Origin: Desulfobulbaceae bacterium UBA5173
Lineage (GTDB): Bacteria; Desulfobacterota; Desulfobulbia; Desulfobulbales; Desulfobulbaceae
Direction of reading: 5' to 3'
NCBI GenBank assembly: GCA_002413355.1
Contig: DHWV01000071.1
Location: 1-23,199, forward strand
Length of the DNA: 23,199 bases
Under the pieces are notes generated by a model. That model was not told the origin of the DNA, searched no databases, and worked only from the letters and a program-made list of their open reading frames with translations. Position numbers and translations under genes: made by a program. Numbering within the stretch: position 1 is the stretch's first letter; each line of letters opens with the position of its first letter. Positions 13,368-20,821 of this stretch are shown here, piece by piece.

Positions 13368-13756
13368 GAATTCTGTCGCTGACAAAGAATAGAATATATA
13401 TAAACTTCGGACTGCTCTGACTGCTTATCATTAACAAGCTCTCCTTCGGCCTGTATCCCTTTGACTATGTCAATGGAATCACCTTTAGGCGGAGGAAAGA
13501 GTATATCCAATATCCCTTTAGCAACATTATCTGCGTCTCTTTTCGTATAAGACGCTATTCTCATACAAACAATATACGTCTTCTCCGAATCAGGAAGAAA
13601 ACTCATAGATCCGGCCTTAATTTTGGCTATATATTTCTCTTTATCTTCTGGTGATATATTTCCTTCTGCCAGCGAACTCTTGGTGCGGACTTCATCAACA
13701 ACGAAATTCTCTTCAAGCTTAACACAAACTTGAGGAAGTGGAAGGTAAAATGCCAT
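13364..13756 (-). CDS. RusA-like Holliday junction resolvase family protein
   Basis: A 130-residue protein with the RusA core pattern. TKRDADNVAKGILDIL (71-86) lines up with RRDLDNLQKAAFDAL of E. coli RusA, giving Asp74, Asp76 and Lys80 at the positions of Asp70, Asp72 and Lys76. GDSIDIV (92-98) offers Asp93 for the third catalytic Asp. RusA enzymes cleave four-way DNA junctions and are usually carried by prophages or mobile DNA. No other phage gene is nearby. The gene is AT-rich compared with thrS. It starts after AAGGAG and ends with an ATGA overlap onto thrS, so it may now drive thrS translation. The family assignment rests on motif spacing only; the N-terminal third does not obviously match. 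Confidence 0.6.
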   Translation of the reverse strand: MAFYLPLPQVCVKLEENFVVDEVRTKSSLAEGNISPEDKEKYIAKIKAGSMSFLPDSEKTYIVCMRIASYTKRDADNVAKGILDILFPPPKGDSIDIVKGIQAEGELVNDKQSEQSEVYIYSILCQRQNS

Positions 13757-13790
13757 TTTTTTGATTGCTCCTTTTTGTTTTTTTAAATCA

Positions 13791-13842
13791 AAAAAGGAAA
13801 GGCTAACAAGCCAGAGACATATTTGCCTGGCTCTTAGCCTTT
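13791..13842 (-). terminator. Rho-independent terminator after tRNA-Val
   Basis: On the minus strand AAAGGCTAA...GCCAG pairs with CTGGC...TTAGCCTTT (13798-13842), followed by CCTTTTTT. A long interrupted stem with a T-run lies about 22 bases past the tRNA-Val CCA. It should separate the tRNA from the RusA-like/thrS unit, whose own promoter I could not place with confidence. Confidence 0.8.
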
Positions 13843-13863
13843 ATGTGCTTTACGCTTTATAAT

Positions 13864-13938
13864 TGGTAGGCACGGGCGGTTTCGAACCGCCGACCTCTAC
13901 CGTGTCAAGGTAGCGCTCTCCCACTGAGCTACGCGCCT
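13864..13938 (-). tRNA. tRNA-Val(GAC)
   Basis: A cloverleaf on the minus strand. The acceptor is AGGCGCG/CGTGCCT with one G-U pair. The D-arm is GCTC...GAGC. The anticodon stem CTACC/GGTAG has loop TTGACAC, anticodon GAC. The T-arm is GGCGGTTCGAAACCGCC. Discriminator A and encoded CCA follow; 75 bases in total. Confidence 0.95.
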
Positions 13939-13982
13939 GCAAGGTTTGCAATCTTTCAACAACTGGCCGATCAATGCTGGAT

Positions 13983-14011
13983 ATATTACGCGACTGAAAG
14001 CAGGATGTCAA
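13983..14011 (-). promoter_or_regulatory. Promoter of tRNA-Val
   Basis: Minus strand: consensus TTGACA (14006-14011), a 17-base spacer, then TAATAT (13983-13988), 44 bases before the tRNA. The box match and spacing are good. It lies in the 287-base gap between tRNA-Val and the DUF445 gene. Confidence 0.6.
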
Positions 14012-14147
14012 TTACCAAGAAACAGGGTCACCTGTCAAGAAAAAAAGAAAATGCCCGACGTATTTTCCTGTGTTCCGCGCCGCTGCGCTGTGCTGTTCTT
14101 CTTCCGGCAGATTGCAACGAATTCGACAGCCTGCCTCCACAATCTTG

Positions 14148-14176
14148 TTGAATCTGCAACGGCGGGGCTTTACACT
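14148..14176 (+). promoter_or_regulatory. Candidate promoter for the DUF445 gene
   Basis: TTGAAT (14148-14153), a 17-base spacer and TACACT (14171-14176), each matching four of six consensus bases, lie 49 bases upstream of the ATG at 14226. The rest of this gap shows nothing else I can name. Confidence 0.4.
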
Positions 14177-14225
14177 GAGGGCTGTTTTCCCTCAACAGCT
14201 CTTTCTTTCATGCAGCAGGAACATC

Positions 14226-15836
14226 ATGCCTTTCCAGACAACAACCCAGCTCGCCTTGGCTTACGGCGGCCCGCCTCTGATCGGGGCCTTCATCGGCTAC
14301 CTGACCAATGACATCGCCATCAGAATGCTCTTCCGGCCGCTAAAGCCGTGGCGCATCTTCGGGCTGCGGGTGCCGCTCACGCCGGGAGTCATTCCTTCAA
14401 AGCGTCATCAGCTCGCGGAGAACATCGGCGAGATGGTCGGCGGCCAGCTCCTCACGCCCCAGGACATCGGCGAGGCTTTGTCCAAAGAGCAGTTTCAGGA
14501 GCATCTGCGCCGCCTTGTGAACAGTCAGGTGCAGGAGGTCTTAAACAAGGATGTCGGGCCGCTGCTCAACGTGGTACCGCAACGGTTTCGCGTTCATGCC
14601 CGCATCGGCCTGCGCTCGCTCAAGCACCGGCTGCGGCAGAGCGTTCTTGATTATCTTGCCTCGCCCGCTTTGGCCAAGGCGGCTGACGGCTTCCTCTCCG
14701 CGCAGCTCCGCCGGGCAGGAAGCCGCAGAGTGGAGGAACTGCTCCGGGCCGAAGACCGCGAAGGCCTGCACAACACGTTGGAAGCACTGAGCAAGGGACT
14801 GCTGACCGGGCCGGGCGTTGCGGTGCGGCTAGGCGACTGGCTGGAGCGGACATTGATTGAAGCGGCTGCGGCAGGCAAGACAGCAGGCGACTTCCTGCCT
14901 GCCGAGTTACGCGAGCTGGCTTGCTCGCTGGTTGCTGATCATGCTCCGCAGGTGCTGGATCAGGCGGCAGCGATCATGGCTGAACCGCCGATGCGGGAGC
15001 GAGTGGCAAAGGCGGTTCGAGGCGGGGTAGATCACTTTATTGACGGCCTTGGCCCGATGGCGGCGATGGCCAAAGGCTTTCTCAATATGGACAGCTTGGA
15101 TGCGGTCATCAGCGCATGGTTGGCCGACCGGGAAGGTGACTTGGCGGCTTGGCTGAAGCAGCCGGAGATTGAGCAGCGCACCGCAGAGGCCTTGCGCGGG
15201 CAGACTGAGACCTTCTTTGCCGCCCCGTTGGCAGAGCTGCTGGCGCAGGTTGGCAGAGAACGGCTGCATCAACTCTGTCAGCAGACGGCTGCCCAGCTCC
15301 TTGCCGCGCTGACTGAAGGTCCGTTGCAGCAGATGGTGTCGAGTTTAATCAAGACGCAGGTGGATGAACTGCTGAAGCACGGGCAGATTTCTCTATCTGA
15401 CTTGGCCGACAAACTGCTGACCAGAGTCGGCCGCCGTAGGCTGCGCCATGTCGTCCTTACCGAGCTGCGGCTGCTGACTGACTCGGAACCAGCACGGCGG
15501 CTGATTGGCAAGCTGGTCAATGCCCTGTTTGATCAGCTCACGGCCAAGCCCGCTGGCGTGCTCCGTGACCTGCTTCCCGCCGAGGTGCGAAACGGCATCT
15601 CCGAATATCTGACGCTCACCGCCAACCGCCTGTTGATCCGGGAAGTGCCGGGCCTGACCGAATCCCTGCGCATCCGCGAATTGGTACGCAACAAGGTTAA
15701 TTCCCTTGACCTGCTCCGCTTGGAGCGGCTTCTGCTCTCGATCATGGAGGAGCAGTTCAAGTACATCAACCTCTTCGGCGCGCTGCTCGGCTTCCTAATC
15801 GGCCTGCTCAATTTGGCGGCACTCCACGCGTTCTGA
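14226..15836 (+). CDS. DUF445 family membrane protein
   Basis: A 536-residue DUF445 protein of unknown biochemical function. The N-terminal signature PPLIGAFIGYLTNDIAIRML (a membrane segment) is followed by FRPLKPWRIFGLRVPLTPGVIPSKR, then a long helical, Gln/Leu-rich region (about 80-500). A C-terminal membrane segment (YINLFGALLGFLIGLLNLAALHAF) closes the protein. The layout suggests a two-anchor protein with a large helical middle. The ATG at 14226 follows AGGAA and begins the conserved membrane segment; the frame is open back to 14070, but that part has no family resemblance. It converges on the ATPase gene with only 22 bases between stops and no evident terminator. Confidence 0.85.
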   Translation: MPFQTTTQLALAYGGPPLIGAFIGYLTNDIAIRMLFRPLKPWRIFGLRVPLTPGVIPSKRHQLAENIGEMVGGQLLTPQDIGEALSKEQFQEHLRRLVNSQVQEVLNKDVGPLLNVVPQRFRVHARIGLRSLKHRLRQSVLDYLASPALAKAADGFLSAQLRRAGSRRVEELLRAEDREGLHNTLEALSKGLLTGPGVAVRLGDWLERTLIEAAAAGKTAGDFLPAELRELACSLVADHAPQVLDQAAAIMAEPPMRERVAKAVRGGVDHFIDGLGPMAAMAKGFLNMDSLDAVISAWLADREGDLAAWLKQPEIEQRTAEALRGQTETFFAAPLAELLAQVGRERLHQLCQQTAAQLLAALTEGPLQQMVSSLIKTQVDELLKHGQISLSDLADKLLTRVGRRRLRHVVLTELRLLTDSEPARRLIGKLVNALFDQLTAKPAGVLRDLLPAEVRNGISEYLTLTANRLLIREVPGLTESLRIRELVRNKVNSLDLLRLERLLLSIMEEQFKYINLFGALLGFLIGLLNLAALHAF

Positions 15837-15858
15837 GCAGCCTCCTTCCCGCCAAAAA

Positions 15859-17325
15859 TCACTTCAGCGGCTTGACCCCGCCTTTGCGGCCAAGACCAAA
15901 ACCGATACGGTACACATCTGGCATTTGAATGCGGCCATCTCTCAGCCGCTGAACCAAGCCAAGTTCGGCAATATCTGCAAGAACGCCTTCCTCCCCTTCC
16001 ACAAGATGCTGAGGGGGAAGTTTGACCTCCTGCCCATCTTCAGCAAGGCTGCTCAATATACTGTCCTGCCGCCATATTGCTGTTATATCTTCAGCGGAGC
16101 AGGGCACACTTATCTTTCCTGTTTTCAACGGAGTCATGAGTTTGCCCACCCAAGGATAATCCTCGCGGGTTATCTCATCCACCCGGATGCGGGAAGCATC
16201 TTTCACGCCGTCTTGAATGGATTTGTAATGCAAGGCATATTTCCAGCTATCAGGATTTTCCTGCTCGGCAGCGTGACGCAGCGCAGCACTGAAACTTCGC
16301 GGACTGACCTGCTCTCGTCCGTCCATGAGATGGTTGACTAACCATGTGTAGGGATAGCCGCGCTTGTGACCACTCGGCCCGCTTGCCATTGCCGGGCCAG
16401 CAATGGCATGAAAGACAGTTTTTTGGGTATCTTCATCAATCCGCAGAGAACGCGGAATAACCCATGTGTCAGTGCCTACCTCATGCTGCCATATGAGCTG
16501 AAATTCCTGCTGACAGTGCTGCCGGAAGGCTTCTCCTCCTGCCTTGGCATTGCCGACGCATTGAAAAAGAAGAGCGTAAAGGTCTGTTCTTTTCCATGAA
16601 AGGCTGACTTTCTGGGCTGTCAACTTGGAGGAGTCAGGAAACAGGGTAATTTCTCTATCTTCCAGCATGTCAGGCCGGACAAAGAGCTTTGCCCGGATAC
16701 TTCTGCATGAGCGCAGATCAAGCGCGACTTGGAACAATGCTTTAGCCAGCGGACGAATTTTCGGCCAGCTATCAGCAATCCGGTCAAGGGCATCAAAAAG
16801 AATGAGGCGTATTTTTCCGACATCAGTCAATGCCTGATCGGTCCGATACAACAGGTTGTCGTAGTCCTCTGGATTGGCCTGCACCCAGCCGACTTTTTCC
16901 GACCATTTTTCGTTGACAGGAAAAGGTACAGGAAAATCAAGATGAACAGCGACAACCGCCCGCCAAATATGACGAGGTGCAAATGTTTCCGCTAACTGGG
17001 ACAGGGTGTCTTGGCTGGGAACTTTTGCTGGATCCATACCTTGCCCTGTTCCGAAACCTTGCGATATTTCAATATGTTCCCTGATTCTCGCTTCTGGGAA
17101 AACGGAAGCAATATATTTTCTATGCGGCTCTGAAGCCAAGGTCAGCCACCAAAAACTTTTGCCCGCTCCCCGTATGCCCTCCACCAAAGTAGTGTTTGGA
17201 TCAAGAGCGCGGGCATGACTTGGCGGGACATAAGTGCAGGCGACATTCTTGGAAGGCGGCTCAATTTCCGGCAGCGACTCCCTGATGGCCTGCCGGATTG
17301 CCTCCTTGGGAAAAGGTGTAGTCAT
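15859..17325 (-). CDS. P-loop ATPase of the HEPN/KGGVGR operon
   Basis: A 488-residue P-loop NTPase that I cannot assign to a characterised protein. Walker A is GIRGAGKS at 50-57; a Walker B-like ILFDALDR lies at 175-182 (Asp178, Asp181), and KLFVRPDM (213-220) resembles a sensor strand. The C-terminus (ILADIAELGLVQRLRD... ending RKGGVKPLK in pieces) looks like a winged-helix fold. This architecture recalls STAND/AAA-type signalling ATPases. It is the last gene of a three-gene operon, starting one base into the stop of the KGGVGR ATPase gene (TGATG). No nuclease or membrane domain is visible, so it is probably a switch or regulator working with the other two proteins. The function is inferred from neighbours. 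Confidence 0.7.
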   Translation of the reverse strand: MTTPFPKEAIRQAIRESLPEIEPPSKNVACTYVPPSHARALDPNTTLVEGIRGAGKSFWWLTLASEPHRKYIASVFPEARIREHIEISQGFGTGQGMDPAKVPSQDTLSQLAETFAPRHIWRAVVAVHLDFPVPFPVNEKWSEKVGWVQANPEDYDNLLYRTDQALTDVGKIRLILFDALDRIADSWPKIRPLAKALFQVALDLRSCRSIRAKLFVRPDMLEDREITLFPDSSKLTAQKVSLSWKRTDLYALLFQCVGNAKAGGEAFRQHCQQEFQLIWQHEVGTDTWVIPRSLRIDEDTQKTVFHAIAGPAMASGPSGHKRGYPYTWLVNHLMDGREQVSPRSFSAALRHAAEQENPDSWKYALHYKSIQDGVKDASRIRVDEITREDYPWVGKLMTPLKTGKISVPCSAEDITAIWRQDSILSSLAEDGQEVKLPPQHLVEGEEGVLADIAELGLVQRLRDGRIQMPDVYRIGFGLGRKGGVKPLK

Positions 17326-18638
17326 CAGATGCCTCCTGTCAGACGTTGCTGCATCCCACTGACAAACTCGCCATAACTTACTTCAATATCCTTTTCGTCC
17401 ATGACACCTCGCGCAAGCATAAGGGGATCAAATTCCTGAAAACGGTTATTCCATTTGATACGCAATGGATAATGCGGAGCAGATTCATCATTCATATCAA
17501 AGTTGAATACTTCCAAACTCTCTTCCGTTTCAGGTTCGATTTGCTCATAAAGCGTTTCAGAAAACAGGCTGTACGAATTTTCCAGAAAATGTTCAGCCCG
17601 CTCCGCCTGGTTCAGTTCCGGGAAAAGTGCTTCCACTATTTTCAGCCGTTCCCGTATCTTTTTCAATACAGAAGGATATGTCTGCCAATGCGAAAACAGC
17701 AGCCGGTATCCCTGCCACGTTTGCGCTGAACCTGTACCGAAAAGCAGAACATCGGTGGCCAAGCTAACAATGCTTGCCGCCGCCAAATCATGCAAGCCAG
17801 CCCGGCTGTCTATCAGAACAACATCCGGCTGCTCCTGCCGCTCCAATGCTTCCAGCAAACGTTTCATTCGGGCGGAAAAATGTTCAGCTTGGCCTTCACG
17901 CACTGTTTTAGCGTATACTCTGGACAATTTGGCAAGATAAAATTCCTCATCCAGCCCCATCGCCGCCGCAACCCGGATTTCACCTTGGGTCTGTTCGGAT
18001 AGAGAACTGGCGGCAATCATCCGTTCCAACACTGCATCACCTTGACCGACCGCATCTTCCACAAACCAGTCCACAATGCCGAAGTCGGCAAGACGCTCCG
18101 GCGGCAGCAGCAGGCTGGACAGACCGGGTGATTCCAGGTCAAAATCAAGCAGCAGAATGCGTTTGCCTTCTTGCGCCAGCTTGTAGGCAAGCATAGTCAA
18201 TGCGGTGGAGCGGCCCACGCCGCCCTTCAGGCCAAAAAAAACTACACGGGGAATGCCATTTTCAAGCTGAGATTCAGGTCGGAGCCAGTCTTGCCCGACA
18301 ATCTGGCGGTCAAGCAGCCGAAGTTTTCGTTCTGTTCCAGGAAAATAGAAATCGAGGATGTCTGGATGTGCGAAAACGCTGTCTGGATCAAAAAAATCTT
18401 CTGGAAACAGCACTGCATTTCCTGTGTTTTCAGAAAAATTCCCAAGCGTTGAGATTTTTTCTTCCAGCAGCACCGCCAGCTCTTGATGAGTTGGTTTCCT
18501 GCCGTTTTCCAAACAAATACGGATGCGCCCCTGCATGTCCCGGATCACCAATGGCCGGATATTGCCGGGGAATGCCTGCGCATCAAGAATATCCGCCACC
18601 ATCGGCAGCGCGTCATTGAAATAAACAGTTTTATTCAT
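17325..18638 (-). CDS. ParA/MinD-like ATPase with KGGVGR deviant Walker A
   Basis: A 437-residue protein. The first ~125 residues form a domain I do not recognise (MNKTVYFNDALPMVADIL...). A SIMIBI-type ATPase follows: FFGLKGGVGRST at 135-145, where Arg143 takes the usual lysine position of KGGxGKT. DFDLESPG (165-172) and LIDSRAGLHD (275-284) are the other nucleotide-site loops. Public nomenclature uses 'KGGVGR-motif variant AAA ATPase' for such proteins, from memory and not checked here. ParA relatives dimerise on ATP; whether Arg143 supports hydrolysis is unclear. It overlaps the HEPN-like gene as ATGA and the next ATPase by one base, so all three are probably made together. The operon looks accessory rather than a chromosome-partitioning locus, as no ParB is present. 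Confidence 0.78.
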   Translation of the reverse strand: MNKTVYFNDALPMVADILDAQAFPGNIRPLVIRDMQGRIRICLENGRKPTHQELAVLLEEKISTLGNFSENTGNAVLFPEDFFDPDSVFAHPDILDFYFPGTERKLRLLDRQIVGQDWLRPESQLENGIPRVVFFGLKGGVGRSTALTMLAYKLAQEGKRILLLDFDLESPGLSSLLLPPERLADFGIVDWFVEDAVGQGDAVLERMIAASSLSEQTQGEIRVAAAMGLDEEFYLAKLSRVYAKTVREGQAEHFSARMKRLLEALERQEQPDVVLIDSRAGLHDLAAASIVSLATDVLLFGTGSAQTWQGYRLLFSHWQTYPSVLKKIRERLKIVEALFPELNQAERAEHFLENSYSLFSETLYEQIEPETEESLEVFNFDMNDESAPHYPLRIKWNNRFQEFDPLMLARGVMDEKDIEVSYGEFVSGMQQRLTGGI

Positions 18639-19078
18639 GGCATGTCGAGCAGAAGCTGATCAAGCATTAGCATCACTTCGCGGGATGCGCTCCGCCATTC
18701 CGTCAACGAAAGCGGAATATGCGATTCGTTGTAATATCTGTAAGCTGTTGTCCAATCAGCAAAATTCATCAGGCTTGGCATCATGGCAAGATATTGCGCC
18801 GCTCCTCGTCCGTCCAAGTAAGCATGAAGATGGTTGATATTGCTGACAAGCTCATGAATATGCTTTTTAAATTTTCTCTTCTTCCTGTCCTCCACAAGTT
18901 CACCGGTAGCCGGATCAGACGGATACCCTTGCTTGAGCAGCAAAAATTTGATGCCGCACTCCGCTGTGAAGCCGTAGAGCTGGCCTGCCGCAGCGTTTCT
19001 GGCGTGATCATGCAGCAGTTCCGCATCATGGAAATGACGCTGTCCTGCTTGATAAAAATCAACTGGTTGGCTTGGCAT
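18635..19078 (-). CDS. HEPN-like all-alpha protein, first gene of the ATPase operon
   Basis: A 147-residue helical protein. FYQAGQRHFHDAELL and AAGQLYGFTAECGIKFLLLKQG match the first helices of HEPN-type domains (a row of Ala then a conserved E/C-K turn). KKRKFKKHIHELVSN (about 67-80) offers both the H-x-x-L element after the loop and an Rx4H pair (Arg68, His73). Active HEPN RNases use an Rx4-6H motif, but this match sits in a lysine-rich patch and may be coincidental. HEPN proteins are frequent in toxin-antitoxin and abortive-infection systems. It leads the operon; its stop overlaps the KGGVGR ATPase start. It could be an RNase effector held in check by the ATPases, or a non-catalytic adaptor. 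Confidence 0.62.
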   Translation of the reverse strand: MPSQPVDFYQAGQRHFHDAELLHDHARNAAAGQLYGFTAECGIKFLLLKQGYPSDPATGELVEDRKKRKFKKHIHELVSNINHLHAYLDGRGAAQYLAMMPSLMNFADWTTAYRYYNESHIPLSLTEWRSASREVMLMLDQLLLDMP

Positions 19079-19120
19079 AGCTCTGTCTCTATTTTTTTTG
19101 TGAACGGCTTGTTTCTCTGC

Positions 19121-19149
19121 TTTATACTTTCAATTTGACTGCGTTACAA
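19121..19149 (-). promoter_or_regulatory. Candidate promoter of the HEPN/KGGVGR/ATPase operon
   Basis: Minus strand: TTGTAA (19144-19149), a 17-base spacer and TATAAA (19121-19126). It lies 42 bases upstream of the HEPN-like ATG, in the gap after comM. It suggests the operon is transcribed independently of comM, although no terminator was found between them. Confidence 0.5.
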
Positions 19150-19206
19150 CAGATGAATTTGCCAATTACAAGCCATATTGTTGTATCTTCGCTGCAAAAA
19201 ACTACC

Positions 19207-20739
19207 TCACCGCACCTCATACTGCTGCCGCCGGTACTGCACCGCTTCGGCGACATGCGCGGAACTGACCTGCTCGGCTTCGGCCAAATCAGCAATAGTG
19301 CGAGCGATTTTGATGATGCGGTGATAGGCGCGCGCGGACAGGCCCAGCCGCTCAATCGCGCTGTTGAGCAGCTTGCGGCCCGGCTCGTCCAAGGGGCAAA
19401 AGGTCTCTAGCTGGCGGGGCGACATGCGGGCGTTGCAGGTGACAGTGCGGGAATTGGCGAAACGGTTCTGCTGGAGCCGCCGCGCCCGGTTGACCCGCTC
19501 GCGGATGTTCTGCGACGATTCGCCTGCGGTGCGCGAGCTGATTTCCTGCACTGGCACAGGCGGCACTTCCACGTGCATGTCGATGCGGTCGAGCAGCGGG
19601 CCTGAAAGCTGGCTGCGATACCGCTGCACCTGCACCGGCGAGCATTTGCACTCCTTCACTTTGTCGCCGAGAAAACCGCAGGGACAAGGATTCATGGCTG
19701 CCACCAGCATGAAGTCGGCCGGGAAGCGCAGACTGGCGGCGGCGCGGGCAATGGTGACAACTCCGTCCTCCAGCGGCTGGCGCATGACCTCAAGGACGTG
19801 CTTGCGGAATTCCGGCAGCTCGTCTAAAAATAACACGCCGTTGTGGGCCAGCGAAACTTCGCCAGGCCGGGGTATTTGGCCGCCGCCGATCAGTCCGGCA
19901 TCGGAGATGGTGTGATGTGGGGCGCGGAAAGGCCGCGTCACCAGTAGGGGCAGACCCTCCGGCAGCAGACCGACCGTGGAATACACTTTGGTGGTTGATA
20001 GAGCCTCGTTCAGGCAGAGATCAGGCAGAATGGTCGGCAGCCGCCGGGCCATCATGGTCTTGCCCGTGCCAGGCACGCCGCAGAGCAGGAGGTTGTGGCC
20101 GCCTGCCGCAGCCACCTCAAAGGCCCGCTTGACATGCTCTTGGCCGCGCACTTCGGCGAAATCCACCTGATACTCGCTGCGCCTGCCGAAAAGGGCATCA
20201 ATATCGGTGAACGACGGGCGGATGTCCAGCTCGCCGAGCAGATACTGCGCCGCCTGCCGCAGGCTCTGCACGGCAATGATTTCAATCCCCTGCACCACTG
20301 CCGCCTCGTGCGCGTTTTCAGCAGGTACGAGAAAGCGGCGGATATTATTCGCCTTGGCCTCCAGCACCATCGGCAAAACCCCGCGCACCGGGCGCACCCC
20401 GCCGTCCAAGGACAGCTCGCCGACCAGCGCGGTTTCCGCCAAATCTGGGCAGTCCAGAACGCCCGAAGCCGCCAGAATGCCTATTGCAATGGGCAGATCG
20501 TAGCCGGAGCCTTCCTTTTTCACTGCCGCCGGAGCAAGGTTGACCGTGATCCGGCGCGGCGGAAACTCGTAGCCGCTGTTCTTGACCGCCGCCCGCACCC
20601 GGTCTTTGGCCTCGCGCACCGCGCCTTCCGCCAGCCCGACCGTGGAGAAGAGCGGCAGGCCGAAAGCCAAATCCACCTCAACGCGGACGAGCAGGCCGTC
20701 CACGCCCATTACCGCGCCGCTCAGGGTTGTGGAGAGCAT
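19207..20739 (-). CDS. comM: ComM/YifB family AAA+ ATPase (Mg-chelatase-like)
   Basis: A 510-residue AAA+ protein. An N-terminal Lon-protease-like ChlI domain (about 20-140, with FSTVGLAEGAVREAKDRV) is followed by Walker A GVPGTGKT (221-228), Walker B VLFLDELPEF (302-311), the NPCPCG turn (350-355) with a second Cys pair at 364 and 366, and DRIDMHVEV. ComM is known in naturally transformable bacteria as a hexameric helicase that migrates branches during recombination of incoming DNA. An AAGGA Shine-Dalgarno lies 9 bases before the ATG at 20739. It follows ppk by 82 bases and probably shares its transcript. Length matches the family. Confidence 0.93.
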   Translation of the reverse strand: MLSTTLSGAVMGVDGLLVRVEVDLAFGLPLFSTVGLAEGAVREAKDRVRAAVKNSGYEFPPRRITVNLAPAAVKKEGSGYDLPIAIGILAASGVLDCPDLAETALVGELSLDGGVRPVRGVLPMVLEAKANNIRRFLVPAENAHEAAVVQGIEIIAVQSLRQAAQYLLGELDIRPSFTDIDALFGRRSEYQVDFAEVRGQEHVKRAFEVAAAGGHNLLLCGVPGTGKTMMARRLPTILPDLCLNEALSTTKVYSTVGLLPEGLPLLVTRPFRAPHHTISDAGLIGGGQIPRPGEVSLAHNGVLFLDELPEFRKHVLEVMRQPLEDGVVTIARAAASLRFPADFMLVAAMNPCPCGFLGDKVKECKCSPVQVQRYRSQLSGPLLDRIDMHVEVPPVPVQEISSRTAGESSQNIRERVNRARRLQQNRFANSRTVTCNARMSPRQLETFCPLDEPGRKLLNSAIERLGLSARAYHRIIKIARTIADLAEAEQVSSAHVAEAVQYRRQQYEVR

Positions 20740-20821
20740 TTATTGCAGTCCTTATTTTTCTTGTTCATTGTGAGTGGCTTCGCAGCAGCTCATCGGCGTG
20801 GCGTAATCAGAAAGGCCCCCT

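Noticed and set aside
13368..13385. TTG start for thrS giving six more residues
   Set aside because: Family alignment begins at ATG 13367, which also has the ATGA overlap with the upstream gene.
13757..13863. T-box leader controlling thrS
   Set aside because: The hairpin belongs to tRNA-Val termination and precedes another gene; I see no T-box core or specifier loop.
14070..14225. Upstream extension of the DUF445 protein
   Set aside because: It reads through the candidate promoter and lacks family similarity; ATG 14226 has AGGAA upstream.
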